Of a stretch of DNA of 64,000 nucleotides, positions 47,029 through 58,246 are shown in pieces. The DNA is from Pyricularia pennisetigena. Lineage: Eukaryota; Ascomycota; Sordariomycetes; Magnaporthales; Pyriculariaceae. The stretch is taken from positions 6,258,009 to 6,322,008 of the forward strand of contig NC_043744.1 of NCBI RefSeq assembly GCF_004337985.1, read 5' to 3'. The notes below the pieces were generated by a model, which saw nothing but the letters and a program-made list of their open reading frames with translations, was not told the DNA's origin and did not search any database. Numbering within the stretch: the first letter of the stretch is position 1; every line of letters begins with the position of its first letter. Both the position numbers and the translations under genes were made by a program.

Positions 47029-47634
47029 CTTTGTCAGTCGAGGGTCGATCCCACAAGGCTGGAGCCGATGATTTCAAGATTCTAGAGCGGTAGACTTTAA
47101 TGATAAGATGCGACATGAACCTGAATCAAGCCTGTCACTAGAATAGATCTAGTCTCGACTTAGAATAGTTTTACAAATTCTACACAGCACGGCAAGCACG
47201 GATTCACCGCCGGGCACGTTTCTGTCCCGGGTCCGAAGTGGTGCCAGACGGCAGGTCATGTTCCGGCAGGGTATCCCAATGACGTGCAGGGTTCCTTGTT
47301 TCGATGATTGGACAGTGGTCGATCAAGCGGGGCAAGGCCAGGTACTGGACCCTGGAAAAATGACCATAGCAGGGATAATCTGCCCAGTAATTCGGTAGCC
47401 TCGGGGACCCGACACCAGGGACGGGAAATCACTCGCAGAAAAGAGAGAGAGAGAGAGAGAAAAAAAAAAAAATCAGACTGTACAGATCTCGTCAACAAGT
47501 CCCATTATGCTCCTGTACCCCTGAACCCAAGACTATATCAGTCCGGGTCATCGCGTGCAACTGCACGCATCCGTTCCTTCATTCTTTTTTCGTCCACTTT
47601 CCTTTTTCCAAACCTCCCACCCCTCCCAGTAACC
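47029..47634. other. Intergenic, RFTS gene 3' side / ERG2 promoter
   Basis: It contains the GA repeat listed separately and a pyrimidine-rich ERG2 leader. No gene seen. Confidence 0.5.
47442..47472 (+). repeat. GA dinucleotide repeat plus A12
   Basis: About nine GA units running into a 13-base A run, roughly 165 bp upstream of the ERG2 start, so within its promoter or leader. Confidence 0.9.
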
Positions 47635-48422
47635 ATGTCGTCCCCAATCAGCGGGTTCCTCCGCTTCGTGGCTGTCCTCCTGGCCCTCGTCTCGCCGCTC
47701 GTCTACCTTGCCGAGCAGCGCCTCGAGTCCTTCTACGTCTTTGACCACAAGCACCTGCACGAGCTGTCCAACCGGGCCATCGCGCAGCACGGCAACAACA
47801 CGCGCGCCATCGTCGGCCACATCGTCGACGAGCTGCGCGCCCGCCCCGAGACGACCAAGTACATCAGCGTCCAGGAGGAATGGGTGTTTAACAATGCCGG
47901 CGGTGCCATGGGTGGCATGTATATTATCCATGCCAGTGAGTTTTTTCTTTTTTTTTTTTTTCTCTCTTCTTTTCCTGCCTGTCCTCCCACTCGTACACAT
48001 TTTTTTTCTCTATTCGTACACAGGCCAGCTGCTAAACATAAAAACAAAACAAAACAGGCGTCACCGAGTACCTCATTATATTCGGCACCGCCATCGGCAC
48101 CGAGGGCCACACGGGCCGCCACACCGCCGACGACTACTTCAACATCCTGACGGGTGAGCAGTGGGCCTACGTGCCCGGCGAGTACGAGCCCGAGGTCTAC
48201 CCGGCCGGCAGCGTCCACCACCTGCGCCGCGGCACCGTCAAGCAGTACAAGATGCCCGAGGGCTGCTTCGCTCTCGAGTACGCCCGCGGCTGGATCCCGC
48301 CCATGCTCTTCTTTGGCTTCGCCGACGGCCTCAGCAGCACCCTCGACTTCCCGACCCTGTGGCGCACCACTGTCGTCACTGGCCGCGAGATGCTGGGCAA
48401 CTTGGTGCTTGGCAAGTTTTAG
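47635..48422 (+). CDS. ERG2: C-8 sterol isomerase Erg2 (sigma-1 receptor family)
   Basis: Exons 47635-47935 and 48058-48422 (122-nt intron) give 221 residues, the family length. Erg2 moves the C8-C9 double bond of fecosterol to C7 in the ER membrane during ergosterol synthesis. An N-terminal membrane helix ([19 protein letters not shown]) is followed by the cupin-like domain with [60 protein letters not shown] and the C-terminal membrane-associated helices ([15 protein letters not shown]). The Glu and Asp that stabilise the sterol carbocation in sigma-1-type proteins lie in the EGHTG/TADDYF region and the C-terminal part. The intron has a T-rich tract right after its donor. Confidence 0.95.
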
Positions 48423-48814
48423 AAGGAAACATCAAAGAAAAATGGCGGTGAGAAAAATAGAAGCGGGAAGAAGGGGACGTCTTGTGGACGTTTTGTAAAG
48501 CCTTGAAAATTGGGGGTTGAGAGTGACAAGGTACATAGTAATAATAATGCTGTCAATGCTATAACCAATATCTCTTAGCTCATTAAGTCTCACTACCCAA
48601 AGTCAAGCATGCATAGCAAATGTTCGACTCGATGCCATCCTTGAAATTTTTTTGTTTAATGCAAATCATCTTAGCACCACCCAGACACTCAGTTACGAAA
48701 TCTTACTCATTCTTTAATGTGTAGCGGGAACTGCTTGGTTCAATTCCTAATGTATATTGTACCCAGTCCACAGATATGAATATCATTTGTCTACCAACCA
48801 ATATCCATCCCAAT
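48423..48814. other. Convergent 3' region, ERG2 / glucosidase II
   Basis: AT-rich 390 bp with both 3' UTRs. No gene. Confidence 0.5.
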
Positions 48815-51769
48815 TTAGAGTGCCAAAGAAACCTTCCAGTCGGCCGAAACACGGACCCCGACGCCACGAACAATGGCATACGGCGTCGGTTCCTTGACAA
48901 GCTGGGCCTCGACCGTCTTCTTGACTGCCTTTCCGTCAGCACCAGTGCCCTCTACGGTGACCGATATGCTGTCACCTGCAGACCTGGAGGCTGGCACTCC
49001 CAGGACCACAACCTTGTCCACCACCACAGCGTCAAACGCCTTCATCCAGGCGCCGGGCTTGATTTTGCGCAGGGCAGCTTCGTCACGGCCCTCAAAGTCG
49101 GCCGACGAGATGGTGTTGTCCTCAAGCACGAACTTGCGATGCACATACTGCTGGGTCTCGTAGTCGAAGCTGTCACCGTCGTCGACGTACAGCGAACCCT
49201 CGGCCTTGCCGCCTGACTTGGGGTACGAGACCACAAGAGTGTAGGGATCAAAGCGCATGAGGGCGCTTGAACGGCGGGGAATGTCCCTGCGAGCAAGGAT
49301 GTGCCCACCGCGCATGAGGAGCGGGATGGTGTCCAGAGGTGCAGGCATGATTGTGCGCTTGCCCTTGGTCGTGGCGATGGCAGCGTAGGTGAAGTAGTTG
49401 TAGTACACCTCGTCGTCAGGGATGTAAATGTCCACCGTGTTCTTGTCCTTTTCGACCACGGGCTTGTGAAGGAGACCAGTCTCGCCGACGAAGAACTGGT
49501 CATCGATAGCGAAACCACCCTCATCGGACGGGTGCGTGTAGAACATGGGCCGGATGATGGGTGTACCCTGGGTTGCGGCCTGCTGGAAGGTCGTGTACCA
49601 CGAGGGAAGCAGGCTGTAGCGGAGACGGAGCGCCTTGGTCATGATGGACGTGTAGGGTTCTCCGATGAGGTACGGCTCACGGCGACGGGCGTCGATGTGG
49701 GCGTGGCCACGGAAGAAGGGGTAAAAGGCACCGGCCTGGTACCAACGGGCCATCAGTTCGCTTTCAGGGTTGCCAAAGAAGCCGCCGACATCGGCACCGG
49801 AGAAAGGGAATCCGGCTATGCCCTGGCTCAATAGCATGGGGGTGGCGGCGCCGAGGTGCTCCCAGGAAGCCTGGTTGTCACCAGTCCACATGGCGCCGAG
49901 ACGCTGCGAGCCCGCAAAAAAGGATCGGGTGAGGACAAAAGGCCGACGCTTCTCACCCGGCTTCCTGGAGATGAGGGCTTGGTGAGTGGCGTTGTGGAAA
50001 GTCATGCCGTTGAGGTTGTGCACGTCTCTGTGCTCCCAGTTGCCGTGATGCAGGTTATCCTTGGGCATGGTGACCTCTGGTCCGTTAAAAACAGACGGCT
50101 CGTTCATGTCGTTCCAGATGAAGACATTCTCGGCAGTGCCAGTGAATGCGGAGTACTGGAAGAGGGTCTTCCACCACTCAACAGCCTTGGAGTTGAAGGC
50201 GTCGATGTAGTGCGAAGCTCCGGGCCAGCACCAACCCTCGAATATACTGCCATCCTTGGTCTTGACTGCCAGATCCTTGGACTTGAGCTCCTCGACTACC
50301 GGGTATCCTGGCTCGTTCTTGATGTGCGGATCGATAATGACAACGAGCTTGCGGCCGTGCTCATCGAGCGCTTTGGTCATGCCGATCGGGTCTTTAAACA
50401 TGTCCTTGTCCCATGTGAAGTACTTCTTACCCTCGGTGTATTCGATATCGAGCCAAATGACGTCGTATGGAATGTGGAACTTATCCATCTTACGGTCGAC
50501 ATCCTTGACATCGTCGTCGGAGATGTAGTTCCAACGGCACTGGTGGTAACCGAGAGAGAATTCTTGCGGCATGGCGGTGAAGCCAGTCAACTCGCCGTAC
50601 TTCTGGATGACGTCCTTCGGGCTTGGGCCCAAGAATACAAAGACGTCCAGGATTCCGCTCTCAGAGATCCAGTGGGTCTGCGTGGTCTTCTTTGAGCCCA
50701 GTCCCAGAGCCATGGGGTTCTTGGACGACTTGGCCTTGGTGATGTCAATCCAAGTCTCAGCTGCGTTGAGCCAGAAGACACCAACGGTAGAGTCCTTGCG
50801 GTGAGCCTGCATGAAGGGGATGGCTCCGTAGAGACTCATGGGGCTGTCAAGGATATACTCAAAGACGTCCAGGTTGTAGAAACGGTAGGGCTCGTTGTAG
50901 TTACCATCACCACCGCGTGTCTCCTTAAGAGACAAGGGGCCGGCGTGCGATGGAATACCAAAGACATGCTCGTAGTCGACGAATGATATGTCAAGACCGA
51001 TGCTCTCAGGGCCACGGGGCTTGGTGTCCGTGTTGCCTCCAAAAGTCTCCTCCCACCACGTGCTCTCGTCCTCGCCTTGTGGCTTCTCGTCCTTGATCTC
51101 ATCCTTGTTCTCATCCTTGTTCTCGCCCTCAGAATCCTTCTGGTACTCCGCCTTGTCAGTCTTGGGCCGCCAGTGCTCCAAGTTGAGGAGGCCTCGGTCG
51201 TTGAATTTTATCTGGCTGCTACCGTCCCTCTTGAAGTCGATGCCGAAAGGTGCGAACTTGATGTGAGCCTCGAACTTGCCCTCGGGACCGAACTTGACCG
51301 TGATCTGGTCCTTGTCCTCGAACGCCACCTTGGCTTCGGGATCCACGTCCAAGCCACCGACAATGGCGAATTTCTCAGCTTCATTGTAGCGCTCTTTGCG
51401 GGCACTGCTGCCATGCCTGAGCTCAATGTCCTTGTTGATACGCTTCTCTTCGTCGACGGTGACGCGTGCGGTGCCCGACTTGAGGAACGAAACGGTCAAT
51501 GGCAATCGGACAGTCGCGCCATCTTCAGCGATGGTCTTGAGGATGATGGCCTCGAGTTTGCCGTCCTTCAAGGCGACGGACTCGGCAAAGACATTGTATG
51601 GGGATGCCCAGGTAGAGCTGGTGGCTGCATCGGCATAGGCTCGATTACGCTTACAGAAGCCCGACTGGTCGCACTTCTTGAAGTCGTGCTCCTTGACCAT
51701 GAATACGGGAGTAAAGAGGGAGAATAGGAGACAGAAGACTGTCGCCCAGCTCCAGCTGGAGGACCGCAT
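48815..51769 (-). CDS. ROT2: Glucosidase II alpha subunit (GH31)
   Basis: Single exon, 984 residues. It trims the two inner alpha-1,3-glucoses from N-glycans in the ER lumen, controlling the calnexin cycle and cell-wall glycoprotein maturation. A signal peptide occupies about residues 1-24 (MRSSSWSWATVFCLLFSLF), then VKEHDFKKCDQSGFCKRNR, which is diagnostic for the subunit. The GH31 barrel has WLDIEYTEGKKYFTWD, nucleophile Asp in FIWNDMNEPSVF near 551, and the acid/base region WTGDNQASWEHLG near 628. A Lys/Glu-rich acidic insert (KDENKDEIKDE) at about 225-245 sits before the barrel. There is no ER retention tetrapeptide, as expected since the beta subunit retains it. The first ATG in frame is 51769; the frame extends upstream only from non-ATG codons. 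Confidence 0.95.
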   Translation of the reverse strand: MRSSSWSWATVFCLLFSLFTPVFMVKEHDFKKCDQSGFCKRNRAYADAATSSTWASPYNVFAESVALKDGKLEAIILKTIAEDGATVRLPLTVSFLKSGTARVTVDEEKRINKDIELRHGSSARKERYNEAEKFAIVGGLDVDPEAKVAFEDKDQITVKFGPEGKFEAHIKFAPFGIDFKRDGSSQIKFNDRGLLNLEHWRPKTDKAEYQKDSEGENKDENKDEIKDEKPQGEDESTWWEETFGGNTDTKPRGPESIGLDISFVDYEHVFGIPSHAGPLSLKETRGGDGNYNEPYRFYNLDVFEYILDSPMSLYGAIPFMQAHRKDSTVGVFWLNAAETWIDITKAKSSKNPMALGLGSKKTTQTHWISESGILDVFVFLGPSPKDVIQKYGELTGFTAMPQEFSLGYHQCRWNYISDDDVKDVDRKMDKFHIPYDVIWLDIEYTEGKKYFTWDKDMFKDPIGMTKALDEHGRKLVVIIDPHIKNEPGYPVVEELKSKDLAVKTKDGSIFEGWCWPGASHYIDAFNSKAVEWWKTLFQYSAFTGTAENVFIWNDMNEPSVFNGPEVTMPKDNLHHGNWEHRDVHNLNGMTFHNATHQALISRKPGEKRRPFVLTRSFFAGSQRLGAMWTGDNQASWEHLGAATPMLLSQGIAGFPFSGADVGGFFGNPESELMARWYQAGAFYPFFRGHAHIDARRREPYLIGEPYTSIMTKALRLRYSLLPSWYTTFQQAATQGTPIIRPMFYTHPSDEGGFAIDDQFFVGETGLLHKPVVEKDKNTVDIYIPDDEVYYNYFTYAAIATTKGKRTIMPAPLDTIPLLMRGGHILARRDIPRRSSALMRFDPYTLVVSYPKSGGKAEGSLYVDDGDSFDYETQQYVHRKFVLEDNTISSADFEGRDEAALRKIKPGAWMKAFDAVVVDKVVVLGVPASRSAGDSISVTVEGTGADGKAVKKTVEAQLVKEPTPYAIVRGVGVRVSADWKVSLAL

Positions 51770-52766
51770 TTTGTAAATATGAATTCTTCGCTGCAGGTAG
51801 TAGGTGGCCTGCACGCACAATGGTTGCAATGGTTCACTTGTCAACAGTCTCGCTGAATGGAGCTCCGTCAAGCTGTCCAGTTTCCCTGTGGGCTATGACG
51901 AATGTGGACTAGCGTCAGTCTGACGTACCCACCTCGTCCATGCAGGACGAAGACGCTTCAGGTACCTTGAACGGACAAGACAGGAAGATGGTAAGAAAAT
52001 ATTGAACGAACGTACCTGACTTCGAGAAAGGAGGAAAAACAAGCAAAGATGGCAAAGTTGGTATGGAAAGGAAGAGAAATTACGGTGAGGTGAAAGTGCA
52101 AATTCAACGTTGCCAATTGATAATATGCCACCAGAAGCAATGTGCTCCCCGACAGATCTAGGTCCTCCATGTACCTTACTAAGTTGAGTACATTAAACGG
52201 CACGAACTCTACCTCCTACGCTTGCACTTAAGCGGGGATGAACTTGGCAGCACGTCGTCGGTGGCTTTTCCAGGGGTTGGTTCAAACTGACTGCTGCTTG
52301 CTGCTTTACTGTTTCTATCTTCGCATGGAAGAAAATCCGCAAGCCTGTCAACTAAACGGAACGGAAATCATTGAAAATAATTGGCTGTCCTATCTGTCAA
52401 TGTTAACAAAGCTCAGTAAACCTGTTCAAACTACTTAACTCGGCACCGTCTAGTCTAGCTGCACGCTTTTGCCCAACCTGATCCTCCATTGTTGCATAAG
52501 CACTGCGGGTCTGCTGTTTAACGACCATGGCTTCCCCCGATTCGCAACCCAGCAGCAACGGCGCCACGACGGGAGACCCCGCCACCAAGCTTGGGCATCA
52601 GCAAAGGCAGAAAATATTTACCCCGCCAAATTTTGCGTTGCTGCTATGCCTCCTCCTCAGTCTGGTCAATTTTTACCACCTACAAAAGCCAGGCCCAGCT
52701 TCTGTCGTTTACCTTCAAGAATCTAGTACTCCAATTCCTCCCACCATCTACAAAAACACCGCCAAA
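51770..52766. other. Divergent region, glucosidase II / NDK, with possible NDK extension
   Basis: Both promoters. From 52527 an ATG in strong context opens an 80-codon frame that runs without a stop into the NDK start (see findings). Otherwise no coding sequence. Confidence 0.5.
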
Positions 52767-52958
52767 ATGTCCACTGAGCAGACGTAAGTTGTCATTATCT
52801 GTCTTGGGTGCTTATTGTCTACTTTATAGACTACTATTACAGCTTCCTATTCATTGTTAGATTCTCGCTGACCATATTCATAGCTTCATTGCCATCAAGC
52901 CCGACGGCGTCCAGGTATGGTGGCAGCAACCTTGCTACTTATCTCAGACAGTATCATG

Positions 52959-52991
<33 letters not shown>

Positions 52992-53738
52992 CTAACAAGC
53001 CCGGAATACAGCGCGGTCTGGTCGGCCCCATCATCTCCCGCTTCGAGCAGCGCGGGTAAGTCTAAAGCCGCTCCCACTGCTACCCTTTGACATTGACAGT
53101 GCAGCTGACAACCTCCCTCCTCACAGCTACAAGCTGGTCGCCATCAAGCTGGTCACCCCCGGCAAGGCCCACCTCGAGCAGCACTGTGCGTTCTCTGAAG
53201 AATCCATCAGCATCTTGAGCTTCGACTGATAGTAGCTTTGTAGATGCCGACCTGAAGGACAAGCCCTTCTTCGCTGGTCTCGTTGAGTGTAAGTGCTTCC
53301 CACTGGTCTGTTATCAAACGCGGAACAACCAAGTTAACGAAGTGCCGTACAGACATGAACAGCGGTCCCATCGCCGCCATGGTCTGGGAGGGCCGTGACG
53401 CCGTCAAGACCGGCCGTAGTATGTGACATGCTCGATGGATCCCACGCAAAGCATGAACTGACAACATATAGCTCTTCTCGGTGCCACCAACCCCCTTGCC
53501 TCGGCCCCTGGCACTATCCGTGGGTAAGTTTTAAGACCCTGACCCTTTGCACATGTCCAACATGATACTAAGGCTTCCCCCCTCACACAGTGACTACGCC
53601 ATCGACGTCGGCCGCAACGTCTGCCACGGCTCCGACAGCGTCGAGAACGCCAAGAAGGAGATCGCCCTCTGGTTCAAGGAGGGTGAGCTCGTCAGCTACC
53701 AGGCCTCGCAGGCTTCCTGGATCTACGAGAAGCCGTAA
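52767..53738 (+). CDS. NDK1: Nucleoside diphosphate kinase
   Basis: Eight exons (52767-52783, 52884-52914, 53012-53055, 53127-53185, 53244-53288, 53353-53418, 53472-53523, 53591-53738) give 153 residues, exactly the usual size. NDK transfers the gamma phosphate between nucleoside tri- and diphosphates through a phospho-His. Visible: [65 protein letters not shown] and the active site NVCHGSDS with His117, ending SWIYEKP. The chosen start, MSTEQTF, matches cytosolic orthologues. An in-frame ATG at 52527 would add 80 residues containing a hydrophobic segment (FALLLCLLLSLVNFY). Intron 2 carries an A30 run. The intron density is the highest in the window. Confidence 0.95.
52959..52988 (+). repeat. 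A30 homopolymer inside NDK intron 2
   Basis: Thirty A between a plausible donor and the acceptor of the 97-nt second NDK intron. Confidence 0.95.
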
Positions 53739-53953
53739 GCTTCTCGCAGAGGGAAATACAATAAAGGAGACTTTTGGTGACGGATTGAATGTCGACTATA
53801 CTTGACTCGGCTGGATGGATCAAGGCGAGGGCGATTTGCTCATGTCAGAGACACAGGCCGTACAAGTCAGATTAGATAAACAATACAGCAAAATCAGTCT
53901 CAAACACGCCTTGCGCTGCGGGGCTAGTAGTCCAAGTCGTGTGTAGTTGGGGG

Positions 53954-54580
53954 CTATCTCTTCCGAAACAAGGACTTGGCCCGCACAATAACCCCGGCAA
54001 ACCACGGGGTGGCCCACAAGCTGCCCGCTATCCTCAAAGGCAACATGGCTTTGGTGATAGCATAGGCGAGGGCAACCTCCACCACGACGCGGTAGGGGCC
54101 CTGCGCGGCCTGGACCTTGGTGAGCGCGTCGGTGGTCGAGTCCTGCTCGCCATCCCCGGCGGCAGCCTTGTCCAGTCCGAACCAGCCCTTGCGGCGAAAG
54201 TAACGCTCGAACTTGGCCAGACCCTCCTCCACGTACGGCCCGTACCGCTCCGCGACCCATGCCACGGGGGCGACGTGCAGGTCGGTGTAGTGGAAGAGGG
54301 CGAACAGGGCGAGCAAGGGCACGATGGCGGTCAGCTCGTGCAGGATCAGGAAGGCGGCGGCGTGGGACAGTGGTGCCGACTCGAGGCGGACGACGTACGG
54401 TCGGAGCGGGCGAGGCAGGCGGGCGACGAATCGGCGGATGGCGGACGGCGGAGTTGCTTCCGATGGGGGTTTGGTGGGTTCTGGCGGCGGAGTGGTGTAT
54501 CTGCGTCTGAAGGGGCCCGGGCGGAAGAGGCGTGGCTGTGGTCGCGTTGTGGCTCGACGGAGGAGTTGGGAGGCTGACAT
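53954..54580 (-). CDS. Predicted mitochondrial membrane protein, unknown function
   Basis: Single exon, 208 residues. The first 30 residues (MSASQLLRRATTRPQPRLF and more Arg) have no acidic residue, consistent with a mitochondrial presequence. After a Pro-rich linker comes the conserved-looking core: LSHAAAFLILHELTAIVPLL and FALFHYTD form one membrane segment at about 75-98; then an amphipathic region with EEGLAKFERYFRRKGWFG, and a second hydrophobic stretch VVEVALAYAITKAMLPLRIAGSLWATPWFAG cut here as two overlapping parts near 165-195, ending in a basic tail. It resembles small uncharacterised fungal mitochondrial proteins of the YPL041C/Mrx11 type, but I am not certain of that name. It is convergent with NDK. 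Confidence 0.7.
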   Translation of the reverse strand: MSASQLLRRATTRPQPRLFRPGPFRRRYTTPPPEPTKPPSEATPPSAIRRFVARLPRPLRPYVVRLESAPLSHAAAFLILHELTAIVPLLALFALFHYTDLHVAPVAWVAERYGPYVEEGLAKFERYFRRKGWFGLDKAAAGDGEQDSTTDALTKVQAAQGPYRVVVEVALAYAITKAMLPLRIAGSLWATPWFAGVIVRAKSLFRKR

Positions 54581-54935
54581 GATTGGTGATGGAAAGGAAT
54601 GTCGAAGCTACCTATCGGTGGGGGTTGTTTGGATGTTGCGGCAACAGTCTTGTCCACTTCACGAGACGCTTGCCTTTTTTTTTTGACACGGGACTCTGAA
54701 GCGAAGCTAGCTTGGATGGGTATGGGTGACGTGCCAAGCTCAGATGTAAATTTAGAGGGATAATAATGCGCTTGGAGCTTATTACCAAGCTTCTCCAAAA
54801 AAAAAAAAAGAAAAAAAAAAAAAAAACACCCAATTTAGATATCGCCCCACAGTCTTTTGCGGTCGGCCCCCCCACCAGTTCCAAGTATCGACCCTCTTTT
54901 CTCTCTACCGTACATAATCATTCCACAGCCGACGT
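54581..54935. other. Intergenic between mitochondrial protein and POT gene
   Basis: It contains A13-G-A16 at 54797-54826, just downstream of the POT gene's coding end on the opposite strand. No gene. Confidence 0.5.
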
Positions 54936-56904
54936 CTACAGCTCTTCATCACTATCGGCATACAACTTGCCCTCAGGCAGCTCATTCATCTCGTCCTCCT
55001 TGCTGTCCAGGTCCCTAAATGCCCACCAGAACAAGGTGGCTCCAACCAAGGCGATGACGGCCATGGTACCGTAGTTCCAGACCAGAAATGGGTCGGTGCT
55101 CAGCGGAACAAAGGCCACGGCCAGGGCGCTGCTGAAGGCCGCCATGAACACGGAGATGGCCTGGACCGTGGACCGCATGTTCTTGGGCGCCTTGCTAAAT
55201 GCGTACTCGAGCGACGTGATGGATGCCAAGACCTCGGACAGCGCGACCAGCACGAACGAGCCCGTCTGCGCCCACACCGACAGGTTGGCGGGTGGGCACT
55301 TGCCGCCGGTAGCAGTCATGCCGGATGCCATGGCGCCGCACTCGGAAAGGCTGTAGATGCGGCTCTGTACCACGGCCGCCCAGGCCATGGCCGCGCCGCC
55401 CATCAGGAAACCGGCCGTGATCTTCTTGAGGGGCGTAAAGTTGATCTTGTGCTTGCGGAGGAAGGGGTAGATGATAAAGTCAAAGATGGGAATCAATCTG
55501 GGCGATGATGACATTAGCGACGATGAATTTTCTTTCAAAGGTGCGCGTCTGCCTGTACTCACACGATCAGAGATATGGGGGCCAGGTTTGTCAGCAGGTC
55601 GTTCGGTACGTTATCGAGCCTCATGGTAGCGGCCTGTGAGATCAGGTTGTTGTTGATCTGACCAAAGCACAGCCAGTAAATTGGAAACCAAAGGAACACT
55701 TGGCAGGCGGCGAATCCGCGGCGGCTGGGGCAAATCAAACATTGTCAGCTAACACCTTTATTGGGCTCGGGATGGCGGACCGGAGAAGAAGAAGAAGAAG
55801 AAGAGGAAAAAAAAAAAAAAAATCTTACAGCTCATCAACCCAGGCATCATCAAAGGTCATCCACTTGGGCTTCGTCCCAGGCGCAAAGTTGCTCGGCTTG
55901 ACGTTTTCCCAAAAGGTCCCGTCGTTGAGCCTCTGATAAGTCACCCATGGCAGCACATGCCATCTCCCCTTGTTGGCCAACAGAAAAGTCTTTAGGGCCT
56001 TGCCCAAGGCGCTGCCTGCAGGCTTTCTGGTCTTGAAGCGCTTGCGGCCCCACCACATGATGGAAGGGCAGAGGCAGAGTATGATGGCCGGCAGCAGGAA
56101 TGCCAGCCAGAAACCTACGTAGGCTTCGGCGTACACCATGGTTATCTGACCCACCAGGGCGCCGATGTTGATAAAAAGGTAGAACCAATTATAGACGCGG
56201 CTGATGGTCACGCCGGGATCCTCGATGACACGCTCGCCCGTCTTGGGTAGGACGACGACTCGAGGACCCTTTTCTGTGTCGATCTGCTCGGCGATCATGG
56301 GGCTGATGTTTGGCATGAAACCTCCGGCGGCGAAATTGACGGTGAGCATACCGACGATGAGGGCAGCGAGCGCGTGCGAAGGTCCCTGAGCCAACACAGG
56401 CGGGGAGGCGGCCACGACGAGTATCAGGTGGCCCAGGATGGCGATCAGCAGCGCCGCGCATATGGTATTGTATCGGCCGAGGTGCTGGTCTGCGATGTAG
56501 GCGCCGAGGAGGGGCATGCAGGCGCCGACAGCTATGTTGGAGAAAGTGATGGAGGTCGACGCCTGCTGGCCCATGCCCAGGACGCCTGGTTGGCCGTCCC
56601 GCGTGAGGGGCGCGCCTGTGACGGAGCCCTTGGGCAGGGGCATCTGGATGAAGTTGGTATAGAGGATGACGGTTCCGAACCAGGAGAAGCGTTCACAAAG
56701 CTGGATGAAGGCTATGGAGTAGATGTCGAGCGGGATCTTGGATGCTACGCGGCGGAGGGTGAGCAGCTCCTCTGGAGTCGGTTTTTCGTGAGACGATTGG
56801 CTGACAGCATCCTCTTTGTCGGAGAAATAACTGCCTGTCGAGTCGGCTCTGTCGACAAACTCGATGGGGCGCATGGCCTCGACCGAGCTCTTGGTGTCGG
56901 ACAT
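54936..56904 (-). CDS. POT/PTR2-family transporter
   Basis: Exons 55829-56904, 55563-55724 and 54936-55497 (introns 104 and 65 nt) give 599 residues with about 12 hydrophobic spans, a member of the proton-coupled oligopeptide (or nitrate-peptide) transporters of the plasma membrane. Family landmarks: LCERFSWFG in the first helix, FSNIAVGACMPLLGAYIAD, the PTR2 signature around NFAAGGFMPNISPMIAEQ, RVYNWFYLFINIGALVGQ, and late EVLASITSLEYAFSKAPKNM. The first helix normally has E-x-x-E-R; here it reads Q-L-C-E-R (Gln68), so the first Glu is lost, which may alter proton coupling. The first ATG in frame is 56904; upstream is a T-rich tract. The substrate cannot be read from sequence. Confidence 0.92.
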
Positions 56905-58246
56905 GACTGTTGGAACAAGACGGAAATCGACTTTATTGGAGCTGCCAATCTCCAAAGTCTTGATACAAAAAGAAGAAGAAGAAGAAGAAAAAAACGAAAG
57001 AAAGAAACAAAAAAAAAAAACAAAAAAACAAAAAAAAAAAAAAGAAAACACAATAGGGCCAGCCCTGATCGTGTCTACTTGTGTTTTGACAAGGTTGATT
57101 CCAAGCTTCTAAATGTTGACAAGTCCAAAGGCTGGCTTCCTTTCAAGTGGAAAAAAAAAAAGAAACCAAAGCTCTTGTAAATAAGCAAACCGATCTTGCA
57201 GCATCAAAATCTTGTCAGTTCCCGACATGGCGTTTCAAACCCACCGCTGCATGATTAGGACAATCATAGTCCTGCTAGACTTTTGAGGCTTCGTCCGAAG
57301 GCCTCGACGTTTATCCATGAAACGCGTGGGTGATACCTGGGGCAAAGTGAGTGAGTCAATGTGGAATTGGTACGCATCAGCATCCAAACAAACATATACA
57401 TGTGTATAGTATATCCAGGCAACTTAGCACGGCATCGCCCTGGGCTGTTTTGAGTAAGGTACCTGACGCCCAGGTGGCGTCATCGCAAGAGGGCTTGGAA
57501 CGTGTCAAAAACCCCGGCGCTGGAGCTGATCTCATGGCGAGAAACATGATTGCCATTCAGATACAAAAGCTCTCCAAGCTGGCATGAATATGGGCGTAGA
57601 CGGGATTCGCGGTCTCCGCTGCTTCGTCAGAGGAGCTTGTGAGGACAAAGCCTTTGGAGGACGGCCGCGCATCTAAAGGCCTACAAGGGCAATGGTCAAC
57701 AACTGAGTTTGTTTGTCAAGACCGGCAGGAAAACATGTCAAGGACTGGGGAAGATAGGATAAACGGCTAGACTAGTCTGGTGTGGCTGACTACCCGTCTG
57801 TGGAAAAGTTCCACGGCATTGGCCGAACTGATCATTGGACGATGAGAAGCTACTATATAAGAGTACTGCTGTTACCTGTATGCAACAAATCCTATTCTAA
57901 ACCAGTCTAGAGGATTTATTTTTCTTCTTTTCTGCCTCATGTTCTGCATCGAGAAGGTTCGTAGCTTTCAAACTGCCGCCCCTGTAGAGTTTGCAAGCCA
58001 AGACCTGGTAAAAATTTGCCATTTCATTTGAGCATAGATACAAGGTTATTCTGGCTATGTTAGGGTATCCTGTGTCAGCTTTACCATGTATACTACATAG
58101 CCTCGTTCACTGTATTTTAGCTGGCACCGCCACGAGGGTGTCTTGTTTCTTTTCTCAGGGTTCTGAATTAGTCAGCTCTGGTAATGATTATGGTATATTA
58201 TTACACACAGTATATCGACGGACTATTCCGATTCGACGCGACTCCC
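56905..58246. other. 1.3-kb intergenic, POT promoter / AKR 3' side
   Basis: A GAA repeat and A-rich leader lie at 56965-57045. A clean TATATAAG word occurs at 57853-57861 on the plus strand without a convincing gene after it. Confidence 0.5.
56965..57045 (+). repeat. (GAA)n and A-rich tract in POT leader
   Basis: About six GAA units followed by interrupted A runs, just upstream of the POT start, so CT-rich in its mRNA sense. Confidence 0.85.
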
